Below are positions 55,768 to 64,000 of a DNA stretch of 64,000 bases, piece by piece. The DNA is taken from assembly GCF_002163755.1 (NCBI RefSeq), contig NZ_CP015863.1:2046001-2110000 (forward strand), given 5' to 3'. The notes under the pieces are model-generated. The model was not told where the DNA came from, did not search any database, and saw only the letters and a program-made list of their open reading frames with translations. Every line of letters begins with the position of its first letter. The first letter of the stretch is position 1. The translations under genes were made by a program, and so were the position numbers. The stretch is from Vibrio campbellii CAIM 519 = NBRC 15631 = ATCC 25920 (lineage in GTDB: Bacteria; Pseudomonadota; Gammaproteobacteria; Enterobacterales; Vibrionaceae).

Positions 55768-56535
55768 TTAGCCAATGCGAAATTCGGTCTTTTGATACTG
55801 AGTCACCAACCAATCACCAAAACCGTCGAGTAACCCAACCACAGAACGTTTTGGAATTGCGCGTCCAGAAAGCAAAATACCAAGGCGTTCTATCTCAAGC
55901 TGCTTTTCTGGGTGGTATCGTAAGAATTGCTCCCCACATTCAAGCGGGTCATCAAACCAACGTTTGTCTCGATACATGACAAGTGAGTACGACGCTCGGA
56001 GCAGTTTCTTAGCGATAGTCACTTGGGCACTGACCAGCTCTTCAATGCTTTGTGCTTGTACTATCTTAGTGCGATACACCGATAACCAGTCTTCGACATC
56101 CATGTTCCAGTGTTTGGCAATTTCCCAGCTTGGCACGTAGTCACCAAAGCAATCCGCCAGGTCATCTCCGTAAACACACACGCAGCAGTGTTTGAGCATA
56201 AAGCCCCAAGTAAAAATACTGTCCAGGTTTGCGACTTCACTCACCAAGGCGGTGCGGATCGATATACCTTTAACGTGAGGGTGCCCCTGTTGAGCACGCC
56301 ATTTGATGGTGTTCAACAAAGTAGCGCGATTGTTTTCAAAACTCGACTTAGTGACCACGACCATATCGAGATTCGATTTTCCTGCAACCGCCGACTTACG
56401 TGCCACACTCCCATAAACATAAACACTATGTAAGTTAGAGCCAAGCCCACCTTTGAGGCACGCCAATACTTCTCTAAGAAGAGGTTCGAATTCTGGTTGG
56501 AAAGGATGTTTTGGATCGATAACAGGAAGAGACAT
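55768..56535 (-). CDS. nucleotidyltransferase-fold protein
   Basis: The protein has 255 residues. The N-terminal minimal nucleotidyltransferase core reads SVYVYGSVARKSAVAGKSNL-D, keeping the GS-x-A-R motif and the first metal Asp (LDMVVV), with a later acid at ISIRTALVSEVANLD less certain. The C-terminal 120 residues are helical (VSAQVTIAKKLLRASYSLVM), like the kanamycin-nucleotidyltransferase-type substrate domain. The substrate is unknown; it could be an antibiotic-modifying, tRNA or toxin-like transferase. It converges on polB with 39 bp between, and no partner antitoxin gene is adjacent. Confidence 0.7.
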   Translation of the reverse strand: MSLPVIDPKHPFQPEFEPLLREVLACLKGGLGSNLHSVYVYGSVARKSAVAGKSNLDMVVVTKSSFENNRATLLNTIKWRAQQGHPHVKGISIRTALVSEVANLDSIFTWGFMLKHCCVCVYGDDLADCFGDYVPSWEIAKHWNMDVEDWLSVYRTKIVQAQSIEELVSAQVTIAKKLLRASYSLVMYRDKRWFDDPLECGEQFLRYHPEKQLEIERLGILLSGRAIPKRSVVGLLDGFGDWLVTQYQKTEFRIG

Positions 56536-56722
56536 TGAAGAAAACGCGATCTCAGGCTTTTAAAAGACGATGGGCTATATGATCCACTAGCCTTGCATTT
56601 GAATCAAGCCAAATAACCCCCTTATTGAGGTGCAAATTACTGTGTGGAATTTTGGTGCCAGACAAGCAACTTAGCGCTATAATCACCAAGTTTTGCTTAA
56701 TAAGTGTAAATAGGAAAATACA

Positions 56723-57289
56723 ATGCCAAAGGCAAGTGAAATCAAAAAAGGCTTCGCAATCGAGTCTAATGGTAAAACTCTTCTAGTTAAAGACATCGAA
56801 GTAACGACTCCTGGCGGTCGTGGCGGCGCTAAAATCTACAAAATGCGTTGTACAGATCTAAACACTGGCGCACGTGTAGACGAGCGTTACAAGTCAGATG
56901 ACGTTGTTGAAACAGTAGAAATGAACAAACGTGCAGTTGTGTACTCATACGCTGACGGCGATGAGCATATCTTCATGGATAACGAAGACTACTCACAATA
57001 CACATTCAAGCACAACGAAGTTGAAGATGAGCTTTTGTTCATCAACGAAGACACTCAAGGTATTCACATTATCCTAATCAACGGTTCTGCTGTTGGTATC
57101 GAGCTTCCTTCTTCTGTTGAGCTAGTGATTGAAGAAACTGATCCTTCAATCAAAGGTGCTTCTGCATCTGCACGTACTAAACCAGCACGCTTTGCTTCAG
57201 GTCTTGTAATCCAAGTTCCTGAGTACATCGCAACTGGTGACCGTGTAATCATCAACACGACTGAACGTAAATACATGAGCCGAGCATAA
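56723..57289 (+). CDS. efpL: elongation factor P-like protein EfpL (YeiP)
   Basis: A 188-residue EF-P paralogue that relieves ribosome stalling at polyproline and other motifs. The KOW-like domain I has Arg33 at the tip of an elongated loop (TTPGGRGGAKI), the EfpL hallmark, in place of the modified Lys of EF-P. OB domains follow (YVFMD-type HIFMDNEDYSQYTF, ELPSSVELVIEETDPSIKGA, GLVIQVPEYIATGDRVIINT). AGGAAA precedes the ATG. yciU follows after two bases. Confidence 0.95.
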   Translation: MPKASEIKKGFAIESNGKTLLVKDIEVTTPGGRGGAKIYKMRCTDLNTGARVDERYKSDDVVETVEMNKRAVVYSYADGDEHIFMDNEDYSQYTFKHNEVEDELLFINEDTQGIHIILINGSAVGIELPSSVELVIEETDPSIKGASASARTKPARFASGLVIQVPEYIATGDRVIINTTERKYMSRA

Positions 57290-57291
57290 GT

Positions 57292-57612
57292 ATGTCTGAT
57301 TTGATTTCTTACGACGACGTTATCGACGCTGCGTACGACATCTTCCTTGAGATGGCTCCAGACAACCTAGAGCCAGCTGATGTCATTCTGTTTACTACGC
57401 AATTTGAAGATCGTGGTGCCGCAGAACTTGTTGAAACTGGTGATGACTGGGTTGAACACGTTGGCTTCGATATCGACAAAGAAGTGTATGCAGAAGTTCG
57501 AATCGGCTTAGTAAACGAGGAAAATGACGTACTTGATGACGTTTTTGCTCGTATGCTAATCAGTCGAGACCCAGAACATAAGTTCTGTCATATGCTTTGG
57601 AAACGCGACTGA
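57292..57612 (+). CDS. yciU: dsDNA-mimic protein, YciU/HI1450 family (DUF440)
   Basis: A 106-residue very acidic protein: DVIDAAYDIFLEMAPDNLEP, ADVILFTTQFEDRGAAEL, WVEHVGFDID, DVFARMLISRDPEHKFCHML. The structure of H. influenzae HI1450 suggested that its surface copies the charge of double-stranded DNA and may bind HU-type proteins. It starts two bases after the efpL stop with no ribosome site of its own beyond efpL codons, so translation is coupled. The efpL link appears Vibrio-specific compared with E. coli as I recall. Confidence 0.9.
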   Translation: MSDLISYDDVIDAAYDIFLEMAPDNLEPADVILFTTQFEDRGAAELVETGDDWVEHVGFDIDKEVYAEVRIGLVNEENDVLDDVFARMLISRDPEHKFCHMLWKRD

Positions 57613-57631
57613 CACTTTCCCTATCATGATC

Positions 57632-57662
57632 AAAAACACCAGCCTCGCGCTGGTGTTTTTTT
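57632..57662 (+). terminator. terminator of efpL-yciU
   Basis: AAAAACACCAGC / GCTGGTGTTTTT with a five-base loop and T7 after it. Confidence 0.9.
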
Positions 57663-57733
57663 ATGTCGATAAGTTACGTGTAATAAAAAGAGAAGAACAC
57701 GATAACGCCAGAGAACAAAATGCTGGATAAGAA

Positions 57734-57760
57734 AAAGGCTTGCCGAGTGGGCAAGCCTTT
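57734..57760 (-). terminator. terminator of rluB
   Basis: AAAGGCTTGCC / GGCAAGCCTTT with a five-base loop; T5 follows on the minus strand. Confidence 0.88.
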
Positions 57761-57778
57761 CTGATTTTTTGCTATCGA

Positions 57779-58717
57779 TTAACGATGCTTGTTACGTGCA
57801 CCTTGGTCACCTGCAGTCTTCTTCGGCTTACGACGAGAGGGGTTGTTGCTACGACCTTTCGGTGTATTTACGCGCTCTTCGTGACGCTTAACTGCGCGAC
57901 GGATTTTTTGGCTACGAGCACGTTCACGCTTACGTGACGTGTTGTCTTTATTCAGATCCAGCATGGTTTCTTTTTCTGGACGAAGTTCTACCAATTCACG
58001 TAGGTAGTTTACTTCTTTCAGATCAAGTTCCATCCAACCACCACGAGGCAGTTTCTTATCCAGATAGATGTCACCGTAACGAACACGTTTTAGGCGGCTA
58101 ACCGTCGTGTCTTGAGATTCCCACAGACGACGAACTTCACGGTTACGACCTTCGTTAATAGCAACATAAAACGTGTGGTTCATACCTTCACCACCCGCAT
58201 ATACCACATCTTCGAAACGTGCCATGCCATCTTCAAGCTCAACACCACGAACCAAGTTTTTCACTTTTTGTTCAGTGACTTCGCCGAAAACACGAACAAG
58301 ATATTCACGTTCAACCTGACGGCTTGGGTGCATTAGGCGGTTCGCCAGTTCACCATCTGTTGTAAACAGCAGTAGACCTGATGTGTTTGCATCAAGACGA
58401 CCAACTGAAATCCAACGAGAACCACGGATCTTTGGCAGGCGATCGAAAACAGTGCGACGACCTTCAGGGTCGTGACGAGTACATAGTTCACCTTCTGGCT
58501 TGTAGTAAGCCAAAACACGACAGATCACTTCTTCTTGCGCCTTAGCAGACACAACGTGACCATCGATACGAACTACGCTGTTCTCATCTTCCAGTCTTTC
58601 ACCAAGTTTAGCTACGATTCCGTTCACGCTAACGCGACCAGATTTAATTAACGATTCGATCTCACGACGAGAACCGTGTCCAGCACGTGCTAATACTTTT
58701 TGTAACTTTTCGCTCAT
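57779..58717 (-). CDS. rluB: 23S rRNA pseudouridine(2605) synthase
   Basis: The protein has 312 residues. The S4 RNA-binding domain ([27 protein letters not shown]) is followed by the RsuA-family catalytic domain with its nucleophilic Asp in [15 protein letters not shown], plus [24 protein letters not shown] and [12 protein letters not shown]. The last 60 residues are a Lys/Arg-rich disordered tail ([19 protein letters not shown]), usual in RluB and absent from RluE/F. It modifies helix 89-90 region rRNA in the 50S subunit. Confidence 0.93.
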   Translation of the reverse strand: MSEKLQKVLARAGHGSRREIESLIKSGRVSVNGIVAKLGERLEDENSVVRIDGHVVSAKAQEEVICRVLAYYKPEGELCTRHDPEGRRTVFDRLPKIRGSRWISVGRLDANTSGLLLFTTDGELANRLMHPSRQVEREYLVRVFGEVTEQKVKNLVRGVELEDGMARFEDVVYAGGEGMNHTFYVAINEGRNREVRRLWESQDTTVSRLKRVRYGDIYLDKKLPRGGWMELDLKEVNYLRELVELRPEKETMLDLNKDNTSRKRERARSQKIRRAVKRHEERVNTPKGRSNNPSRRKPKKTAGDQGARNKHR

Positions 58718-59062
58718 TTATCTACCTATGTGTCGTCTTCACAGACGTCGAGACCAAGATTGGTCTTCATTGTGCAAGTTACCCAACCTGTTGGGATTTT
58801 TCGGTCAGTCATTATACGGGATTCTCTACTTTAATGTAAGCGAAATCGTCCATATTGTCGCAGCAAAATAACGCCCAAAAACTCACACTTAACTCATCAC
58901 CCTCTCCCACTTAGTACCAGACACTCCCCAAATAGAACCGCACTATTATGGGTCGGAGCGAGCCTCTAAAACGCTGGCCTACCTGATAAAATTGTCAGGG
59001 TTATAAGAAAGATAACCCTACAGCTTGCTAGCTCCCTTAAACAGATGAAAAAGGAATAATAA
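58718..59062. promoter_or_regulatory. divergent region between rluB and the RTX-like gene
   Basis: 345 bp without a gene. It holds AGGGTTAT / ATAACCCT (58997-59019), a hairpin in the likely leader of the RTX-like gene, and CCCAAC / GTTGGG (58783-58796) near rluB. A good ribosome site (AAAAAGGAATAATAA) precedes the RTX-like start. Confidence 0.45.
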
Positions 59063-59773
59063 ATGTCTCATACAAATCTTGACCTAAATTGGATATTTGG
59101 CACCTCCGAAGATGACAACATGACAGGTACAAAAGGCTCCGATACAAGCGATGTATTTATCGGCTTTGGCGGCGACGATAAGTTTGTTGGCTTTGGTGGT
59201 GACGATTACGTCTTCGGTGGCTGGGGTGACGACACTCTACTCGGTGGTAGAGGTAACGACCTACTTGTCGGTGGTTCTGGCAATGACTATTTGTCGGGTG
59301 GTTTAGGTAATGACTCTCTATTTGGTGGTTGTGGCGACGACATAATTTTCGATTACTCTGGCAATAACTTCATTAACGCAGGTTGGGGTAACGATACTGT
59401 TGTGGTTGGCGATGGTAACTCTGTTATCGCAGGCGGTTGCGGCTCTGACACGTTCGTTATGACAAACCGTCTTGCTATTGGCGTTCCGGACCAACCGGTA
59501 TCATCAAACGACATCGAAGTGAAAGCAGAGATACTCGACTTCAACATTTGTCACGATAAGTTGGTGTTTGATATGGGCCTTGATACGAACGATGACGGCA
59601 TTCGCGATACCTTCTTAGACTCAGCAGATGACCTAACACTGTCTTACAACGACTTTGGATGGGCGGTATTCTCCAGCGATGAGTTTAATGTAGAAGTGAC
59701 CCTGAAAGGGATCGATGCTGGCTACATGAACTACATTGAGCACTACAATATCGACATCTTTGACTTCGCATAA
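59063..59773 (+). CDS. small solitary RTX-repeat calcium-binding protein
   Basis: The protein has 236 residues. Residues 33-135 are a run of about ten nonapeptides of the GGxGxDxUx type (GGWGDDTLLGGRGNDLLVGG, then GSGNDYLSG, GLGNDSLFG, GCGDDIIFD, GWGNDTVVV). These form a calcium-bound parallel beta-roll. Residues 145-236 form an acidic C-terminal cap (AEILDFNICHDKLVFDMGLD) ending in YNIDIFDFA, like an uncleaved type I secretion signal. There is no N-terminal signal peptide. Neither a toxin domain nor type I secretion genes lie nearby, so the exporter must be elsewhere. It is a candidate surface or matrix protein; function unknown. Confidence 0.75.
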   Translation: MSHTNLDLNWIFGTSEDDNMTGTKGSDTSDVFIGFGGDDKFVGFGGDDYVFGGWGDDTLLGGRGNDLLVGGSGNDYLSGGLGNDSLFGGCGDDIIFDYSGNNFINAGWGNDTVVVGDGNSVIAGGCGSDTFVMTNRLAIGVPDQPVSSNDIEVKAEILDFNICHDKLVFDMGLDTNDDGIRDTFLDSADDLTLSYNDFGWAVFSSDEFNVEVTLKGIDAGYMNYIEHYNIDIFDFA

Positions 59774-59811
59774 CACGCGAATATAAAAACCTACACATTG
59801 ATTCAAAAGAC

Positions 59812-59838
59812 AAAGGGAGGCGTATTAGCCTCCCTTTC
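59812..59838. terminator. bidirectional terminator
   Basis: AAAGGGAGGC / GCCTCCCTTT with a six-base loop, between the RTX-like gene and convergent yciO. Confidence 0.85.
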
Positions 59839-59862
59839 TTATTTCATCAAGAGTAAATCGAG

Positions 59863-60483
59863 TTACTCAAATGGCGCTGGATCACCAGAACCAATACGCG
59901 CAACAACGGATTCACCTTCACTGAAGTCAATAACCGTGGTTGGCTGCTCGCCTAGGTAACCACCATTAAGAATCACGTCTACAGCATGCTCTAGTTTGTC
60001 ACGGATATCCTCTGGGTCTGATTCCGTCACATCACTGCCCGGTAGAATAAGCGACGTAGACATCATTGGCTCGCCAAGCGCTTCTAGTAGGTCCAGCGCA
60101 ATGCGGTTATCAGGTACACGGATACCGATGGTCTTACGTTTTGCGTTCATCAAACGACGCGGCACTTCTTTTGTGCCCTTGAAGATGAAGGTGTAAGGAC
60201 CCGGAGTATTGTTTTTCAGTAGTCGGAATGCAGAGTTATCCACTCGTGCATACAGAGAAAGCTCCGACAAATCACGACACAACAAAGTAAAGTTGTGTTT
60301 ATCATCCAGACGACGGATCTGACAGATTCGTTCCAACGCCTGTTTGTTCTCCAATTGACAGCCTAGTGCGTAACCTGAATCGGTTGGGTACACCACCACA
60401 CCGCCGTTACGAATGATTGCTACTGCTTGATTGATCAAGCGAGCCTGTGGGTTTTCTGGATGAACGTAAAAAAACTGGCTCAT
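59863..60483 (-). CDS. yciO: Sua5/YciO/YrdC-family protein YciO
   Basis: The protein has 206 residues, nearly collinear with E. coli YciO: SQFFYVHPENPQARLINQAV, VVYPTDSGYALGCQLENK, NFTLLCRDLSELS, PGPYTFIFKGTKEVPRRLMN, GGYLGEQPTTVIDF. The YrdC fold binds ATP and tRNA; YciO has at most weak threonylcarbamoyl-AMP synthase activity and cannot fully replace TsaC. GAGGAATTACA precedes the ATG. It follows rnm by 38 bp as in enterobacteria. Confidence 0.93.
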   Translation of the reverse strand: MSQFFYVHPENPQARLINQAVAIIRNGGVVVYPTDSGYALGCQLENKQALERICQIRRLDDKHNFTLLCRDLSELSLYARVDNSAFRLLKNNTPGPYTFIFKGTKEVPRRLMNAKRKTIGIRVPDNRIALDLLEALGEPMMSTSLILPGSDVTESDPEDIRDKLEHAVDVILNGGYLGEQPTTVIDFSEGESVVARIGSGDPAPFE

Positions 60484-60521
60484 TGTAATTCCTCATTATC
60501 GAACCTCTCGGCTCTATATTT

Positions 60522-61400
60522 TTATGGGTTCTCGACTTGGTCTTGTTGAGCATTATTCAACGAAGGATCAATACCCCAATCTTTCCAAACTGGTTCCACG
60601 CCCGCGGGTAACCAGAGGTTTCTTCCCAATTCCATCCACGGTGATGGATAGTGAAAGTCGCTGCCTTGAGAAGCTAATAGTTTGTATTGTATAGCATAAT
60701 CCGCCAAGTTGCGTCTTTCTTGTTGCGCTTGTTGAGGTTGCGCAACTTCCATGGCATTCCCACCCGCTTCAACAAATGCCGCTAACAGGCGTTTTACCCA
60801 CTTGGCAGTGAGCTGATAACGCCCCGGATGCGCTAGCACTGCTTGGCCACCAGCGGCATGGATAGCGTCTACCGCCTCTTTCATGGAGCACCAATTCGGC
60901 GGTACATAACCAGGGTTGGAGCGCGTCAGGAATTTCTTAAACACCATCTGCATGTTTTTCGCGTAACCATTGTCCACCAACCACTTTGCGAAATGCGCGC
61001 GAGTAATTGGGGCATCTCCTGCAATGTGCTGAACTTCTTCTAATACACCTTCACGGGTGGCTTTCTGCAAGCGCTCGGCGATCAATGCTGCGCGCTCAAC
61101 ACGATGCGATTTTTGCTGTTGAATTAACTCCGCCAGCGCAGGGCTGTTAGGGTCAATGTTCAAACCTACAATATGGATGTCTTTGTTCTGCCAAACGGTC
61201 GAAATCTCGATACCGTTGATGATTTTGATCGGGAGATTGTTCTCTTCAACGTATTGCTTGGCCGGAGCTAAGCCGTCAACCGTATCATGATCTGTGATCG
61301 CCAAAACCTCGATATCAAAACTCAGTGCCCTATCCACTAAATCATGTGGTGCAAAGCGACCATCTGAAGCGGTGGTGTGGCTGTGTAAATCAATTCTCAT
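60522..61400 (-). CDS. rnm: 5'-3' exoribonuclease RNase AM (PHP domain)
   Basis: A 292-residue member of the PHP metal-dependent phosphoesterase family (YciV/TrpH). Metal-binding motifs are [44 protein letters not shown] and SQGSDFHYP. In E. coli the enzyme trims 5' ends of 5S, 16S and 23S rRNA precursors and degrades short oligoribonucleotides. It is transcribed divergently from the trp operon, the same arrangement as in E. coli. Confidence 0.93.
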   Translation of the reverse strand: MRIDLHSHTTASDGRFAPHDLVDRALSFDIEVLAITDHDTVDGLAPAKQYVEENNLPIKIINGIEISTVWQNKDIHIVGLNIDPNSPALAELIQQQKSHRVERAALIAERLQKATREGVLEEVQHIAGDAPITRAHFAKWLVDNGYAKNMQMVFKKFLTRSNPGYVPPNWCSMKEAVDAIHAAGGQAVLAHPGRYQLTAKWVKRLLAAFVEAGGNAMEVAQPQQAQQERRNLADYAIQYKLLASQGSDFHYPSPWMELGRNLWLPAGVEPVWKDWGIDPSLNNAQQDQVENP

Positions 61401-61429
61401 CTTTTTGTCGTTTTAATGCTGTTTTGGGG

Positions 61430-61463
61430 TTGACTTTCTACCTCTGCACTAGTTAACTAGTAC
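61430..61463 (+). promoter_or_regulatory. trp promoter with overlapping TrpR operator
   Basis: TTGACT (61430-61435), a 17-bp spacer and TTAACT (61453-61458) form the promoter. ACTAGTTAACTAGT (61448-61461) is a perfect TrpR operator palindrome covering the -10, so tryptophan-bound TrpR would block initiation. This is the same overlap as in E. coli trp. Confidence 0.92.
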
Positions 61464-61494
61464 ACAAATACGAAGTACCTAATTAAGGCTAACC

Positions 61495-61620
61495 ATGTTA
61501 CAAGAATTTAACCAAAACCAGAAAGCGAAAGTTGCGGTTCGTCTGAATAAGATGAATTCTGCAGACCTTGCTTGGTGGCGCACTTGGACAAGTTCTTGGT
61601 GGGCAAACGTGTACTTCTAG
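61495..61620 (+). CDS. trpL: trp operon leader peptide
   Basis: A 41-residue leader from ATG 61495 to TAG 61620. It carries five Trp codons in two pairs and a single (LAWWRTWTSSWWANVYF). The ribosome's stalling there when charged tRNA-Trp is scarce would favour the antiterminator. It is longer than the 14-residue E. coli leader, with the Trp cluster at its C-terminal end, which is the arrangement required for attenuation. Confidence 0.92.
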   Translation: MLQEFNQNQKAKVAVRLNKMNSADLAWWRTWTSSWWANVYF

Positions 61621-61640
61621 TTTAGAGAATTAAATGTCAC

Positions 61641-61668
61641 AAAGCCCGCTACCTCAGCGGGCTTTTTG
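61641..61668 (+). terminator. trp attenuator
   Basis: AAAGCCCGCT / AGCGGGCTTT with a five-base loop, followed by T5, 20 bp after the leader stop codon and 130 bp before trpE. It is the terminator arm of transcription attenuation. Confidence 0.9.
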
Positions 61669-61795
61669 TTTTGTCGTCCATCTCACATTCAACTGCTTAA
61701 ACATTCATCGGATCTGACCAAAACTTGATTGGGTGAACGTTTGCTTTATGCGACTATGTACGGCAGGAAGATGTAAACAGCTATAAGGAGGTCTT

Positions 61796-63361
61796 GTGAA
61801 CAAGGCCATTGAAATTAAGAAACTTGGACAGCTTGAAGTGCTAACGGCTTCCGTCCCTTATACTCAAGACCCGACTCGCTTGTTCCATACGTTATGTGAG
61901 AACAGAACTGACAGCCTATTGCTGGAATCTGCTGAGATCGACTCAAAGCAAGATTTAAAATCCCTGTTAATTGTCGATTCTGCGGTGCGCATCGTTTGTT
62001 TCGGTCACACAGTTAGCATGCAGGCATTGACTAACAATGGTAAAAACCTGCTTTCTCATTTAAACCAAAACATTCGTGGTGAGGTTAAGAGTGAGTTCGT
62101 TGGCGAAACGCTGACTTTGGAATTCACCCAGCCTTGCGACACGCTAGATGAAGATTCTCGCCTACGTGAAGCCTCTTCATTTGATGCGCTGCGTTTGGTG
62201 CAACACAGCTTCGATATTTCAGAGCAAGATAAGCACGCGATTTTCCTTGGTGGTCTGTTTGCCTACGACTTGGTCGCTAACTTCGAACCTCTGGGCAATG
62301 CAGAAGCAACCAACCAATGCCCAGATTACGTTTTCTATGTAGCGGAAACGCTGTTGGTTGTGGATCATCAAACCGAATCTTGCCAACTGCAAGCAACTTT
62401 GTTTGTCGACGAATCAGAGAAAGCAACGCTAGAAACTCGCATCGAAGAAATCAGCGCTCAATGCGCAGCGCCAAAACTGCTGCCAAGTGCAGAGCAAATC
62501 GCCGATGTCACGGTTGAACCTAGCGTGTCTGATGCAGACTTCTGCCAAATCGTTCGTGACTTAAAAGATTTCGTAGTGAAAGGCGATGTGTTCCAAGTCG
62601 TGCCGTCTCGCCGATTTACACTCCCTTGTCCTTCTCCATTAGCAGCCTACAAAGAACTCAAACAAAGTAACCCAAGTCCTTACATGTTCTACATGCAAGA
62701 CGAGCTGTTTACTTTGTTTGGCGCATCACCGGAAAGTGCGCTTAAGTACGAAACCGACACTAACCAAATTGAAATCTACCCAATCGCAGGCACTCGTCGC
62801 CGCGGTAAGCGCCCTAACGGCGAGATCGATTTTGACCTAGATAGCCGCATCGAACTTGAACTGCGCACCGACATGAAAGAAAACGCAGAACACATGATGC
62901 TGGTTGACTTAGCACGTAACGACGTTGCTCGTATTGCTCAAGCTGGCACACGTCACGTAGCAGACCTACTAAAAGTCGACCGCTACAGCCACGTAATGCA
63001 CTTAGTGTCTCGTGTGGTTGGTCAACTGCGTGAAGACCTAGACGCGCTGCACGCATACCAAGCTTGTATGAACATGGGCACGCTCACTGGTGCACCAAAG
63101 ATTCGTGCGATGCAGTTGATTCGCGACGTAGAAGGCGCACGTCGCGGTAGCTACGGCGGTGCGGTTGGTTACCTAACTGGTGAAGGCACACTCGACACAT
63201 GTATCGTGATCCGCTCAGCCTACGTTGAGAACGGCATTGCTCAAGTTCAAGCCGGTGCAGGCGTGGTGTTCGACTCTGATCCACAAGCGGAAGCAGACGA
63301 AACGCGCGGCAAAGCACAAGCGGTAATCTCTGCTATCCAAGCAGCGCATAAGTCACAATAA
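61796..63361 (+). CDS. trpE: anthranilate synthase component I
   Basis: A 521-residue chorismate-using enzyme that, with TrpG, makes anthranilate. The tryptophan feedback site LLLESAE is present near residue 40. The catalytic domain has GDVFQVVPSRRF, LFGASPESALKYE, IYPIAGTRRRG, ENAEHMMLVDLARND and GTLTGAPKIRAM. Translation starts at GTG 61796 after an exceptionally strong site (TAAGGAGGT). It is the first structural gene after the attenuator. Confidence 0.96.
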   Translation: MNKAIEIKKLGQLEVLTASVPYTQDPTRLFHTLCENRTDSLLLESAEIDSKQDLKSLLIVDSAVRIVCFGHTVSMQALTNNGKNLLSHLNQNIRGEVKSEFVGETLTLEFTQPCDTLDEDSRLREASSFDALRLVQHSFDISEQDKHAIFLGGLFAYDLVANFEPLGNAEATNQCPDYVFYVAETLLVVDHQTESCQLQATLFVDESEKATLETRIEEISAQCAAPKLLPSAEQIADVTVEPSVSDADFCQIVRDLKDFVVKGDVFQVVPSRRFTLPCPSPLAAYKELKQSNPSPYMFYMQDELFTLFGASPESALKYETDTNQIEIYPIAGTRRRGKRPNGEIDFDLDSRIELELRTDMKENAEHMMLVDLARNDVARIAQAGTRHVADLLKVDRYSHVMHLVSRVVGQLREDLDALHAYQACMNMGTLTGAPKIRAMQLIRDVEGARRGSYGGAVGYLTGEGTLDTCIVIRSAYVENGIAQVQAGAGVVFDSDPQAEADETRGKAQAVISAIQAAHKSQ

Positions 63362-63377
63362 GGAATAGGGTTCAGAG

Positions 63378-63986
63378 ATGGCTAATATCATTTTTATCGA
63401 TAACTTTGACTCGTTCACCTACAACCTTGTGGATCAGTTCCGCTCGCTAGGTCACTCAGTCAAGATTTACCGAAACAACATCCCAGCAGAAACCATCGAA
63501 CAAGCGGTAAACGAGCTTGAAAACCCAGTGGTTCTGCTATCGCCAGGCCCTGGTGCACCGTCAGAGGCAGGCTCAATGCCAGAGCTTATCCAACGCATGA
63601 AAGGCAAAGTACCGATGATCGGGATTTGTCTTGGTCACCAAGCGATTGTTGAAGCGTACGGCGGCACCGTTGCTGGCGCGGGCGAAATCATTCACGGAAA
63701 GGTCTCTATGATGGAGCACCAAGACCATGCGATTTACCAAAACCTACCATCACCACTTGCAATTGCACGTTACCACTCGCTAGTTGCGACCAAGGTTCCT
63801 GAGAGCCTAACCATCACAGCAGAAGTGGATGACTTGGTAATGTCTGTTGTACATGAAGAAGATAAAGTTTGCGGGTTCCAGTTCCACCCGGAATCTATTA
63901 TGACGACCTACGGAGCAACACTGTTGGCCAATGCCATTGAATGGGCACTTGAAGAACAAACTTCAGCGACCCCACTCACTGCTTAA
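63378..63986 (+). CDS. trpG: anthranilate synthase component II (glutamine amidotransferase)
   Basis: A 202-residue class I amidotransferase supplying ammonia to TrpE. The nucleophile is C84 in GICLGHQAIVE, and the catalytic His-Glu pair is in GFQFHPESIMTT. The N-terminal IDNFDSFTYNL and SPGPGAP motifs are intact. It is free-standing, not fused to TrpD as in E. coli, and ends just before the window edge; trpD is expected next. The 16-bp gap after trpE means one operon. Confidence 0.96.
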   Translation: MANIIFIDNFDSFTYNLVDQFRSLGHSVKIYRNNIPAETIEQAVNELENPVVLLSPGPGAPSEAGSMPELIQRMKGKVPMIGICLGHQAIVEAYGGTVAGAGEIIHGKVSMMEHQDHAIYQNLPSPLAIARYHSLVATKVPESLTITAEVDDLVMSVVHEEDKVCGFQFHPESIMTTYGATLLANAIEWALEEQTSATPLTA

Positions 63987-64000
63987 TAAGCACTTGGCGC

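Noticed and set aside
55768..56535. Toxin-antitoxin pair involving the nucleotidyltransferase
   Set aside because: No small partner gene (HEPN or AbiEi-like) is adjacent, and the neighbours are polB and efpL with their own signals.
59063..59773. RTX toxin
   Set aside because: No effector, acylation or pore-forming region and no secretion genes; only repeats and a cap domain are present.

Overview
The window reads as a piece of the large chromosome of a Vibrio, most likely of the Harveyi clade (V. alginolyticus / V. parahaemolyticus type). The signs are the fused diaminobutyrate aminotransferase-decarboxylase with its norspermidine genes, a CosR-like MarR regulator beside a BCCT transporter, the varA-uvrC-pgsA-tRNA block, a Vibrio trp operon with leader peptide, and many bidirectional terminators between closely packed genes. 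No prophage, integron, CRISPR array or complete insertion sequence was seen. Most of the window is core chromosome; the unusual material is a set of small decayed or lineage-specific loci.

Layout. 0-2.3 kb: a truncated MocR-type regulator, two tandem paralogous small proteins of unknown function and the wreck of an HD-GYP gene. 2.4-9.3 kb: aspC, an outer-membrane barrel, a cNMP/CBS/nucleotidyltransferase-like protein with a DEDD exonuclease, a 7-bp tandem repeat and a chemoreceptor. 9.4-17.2 kb: a frameshifted betaine-type transporter divergent from cosR, then a two-component system in line with a TRAP transporter (dctPQM). 17.5-27.7 kb: an Ala/Lys-rich helix-turn-helix protein, the conserved ldtD-ycbK-ycbL group, an imelysin / di-haem / DUF1513 iron cluster and ribA.

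28.2-31.2 kb: remains of a nitrite-ammonification (nrf) locus. NrfF and the DsbE/CcmG-type thioredoxin carry in-frame nonsense codons, and nrfE and nrfA survive only as 3' ends that face away from each other across a deletion point. An intact nrfG homologue lies nearby. 31.3-42.5 kb: gyrA, ubiG, nrdA-nrdB-yfaE behind candidate NrdR boxes, a CinA-like gene, a DUF3943 protein and an ACT-domain regulator. 42.6-48.3 kb: the norspermidine operon, with a palindromic MITE-like repeat between its last two genes.

48.3-57.7 kb: a long gene-poor stretch, four tRNAs (Cys, Gly, Leu, Gly) with their own promoter, pgsA, uvrC, varA/uvrY, SOS-controlled polB, a nucleotidyltransferase, and efpL coupled to a DNA-mimic gene. 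57.7-64 kb: rluB, a solitary small RTX-repeat protein, yciO, rnm, and the start of the trp operon (TrpR operator, trpL, attenuator, trpE, trpG).

All assignments come from reading motifs, gene order and remembered family sequences. No database search was run.
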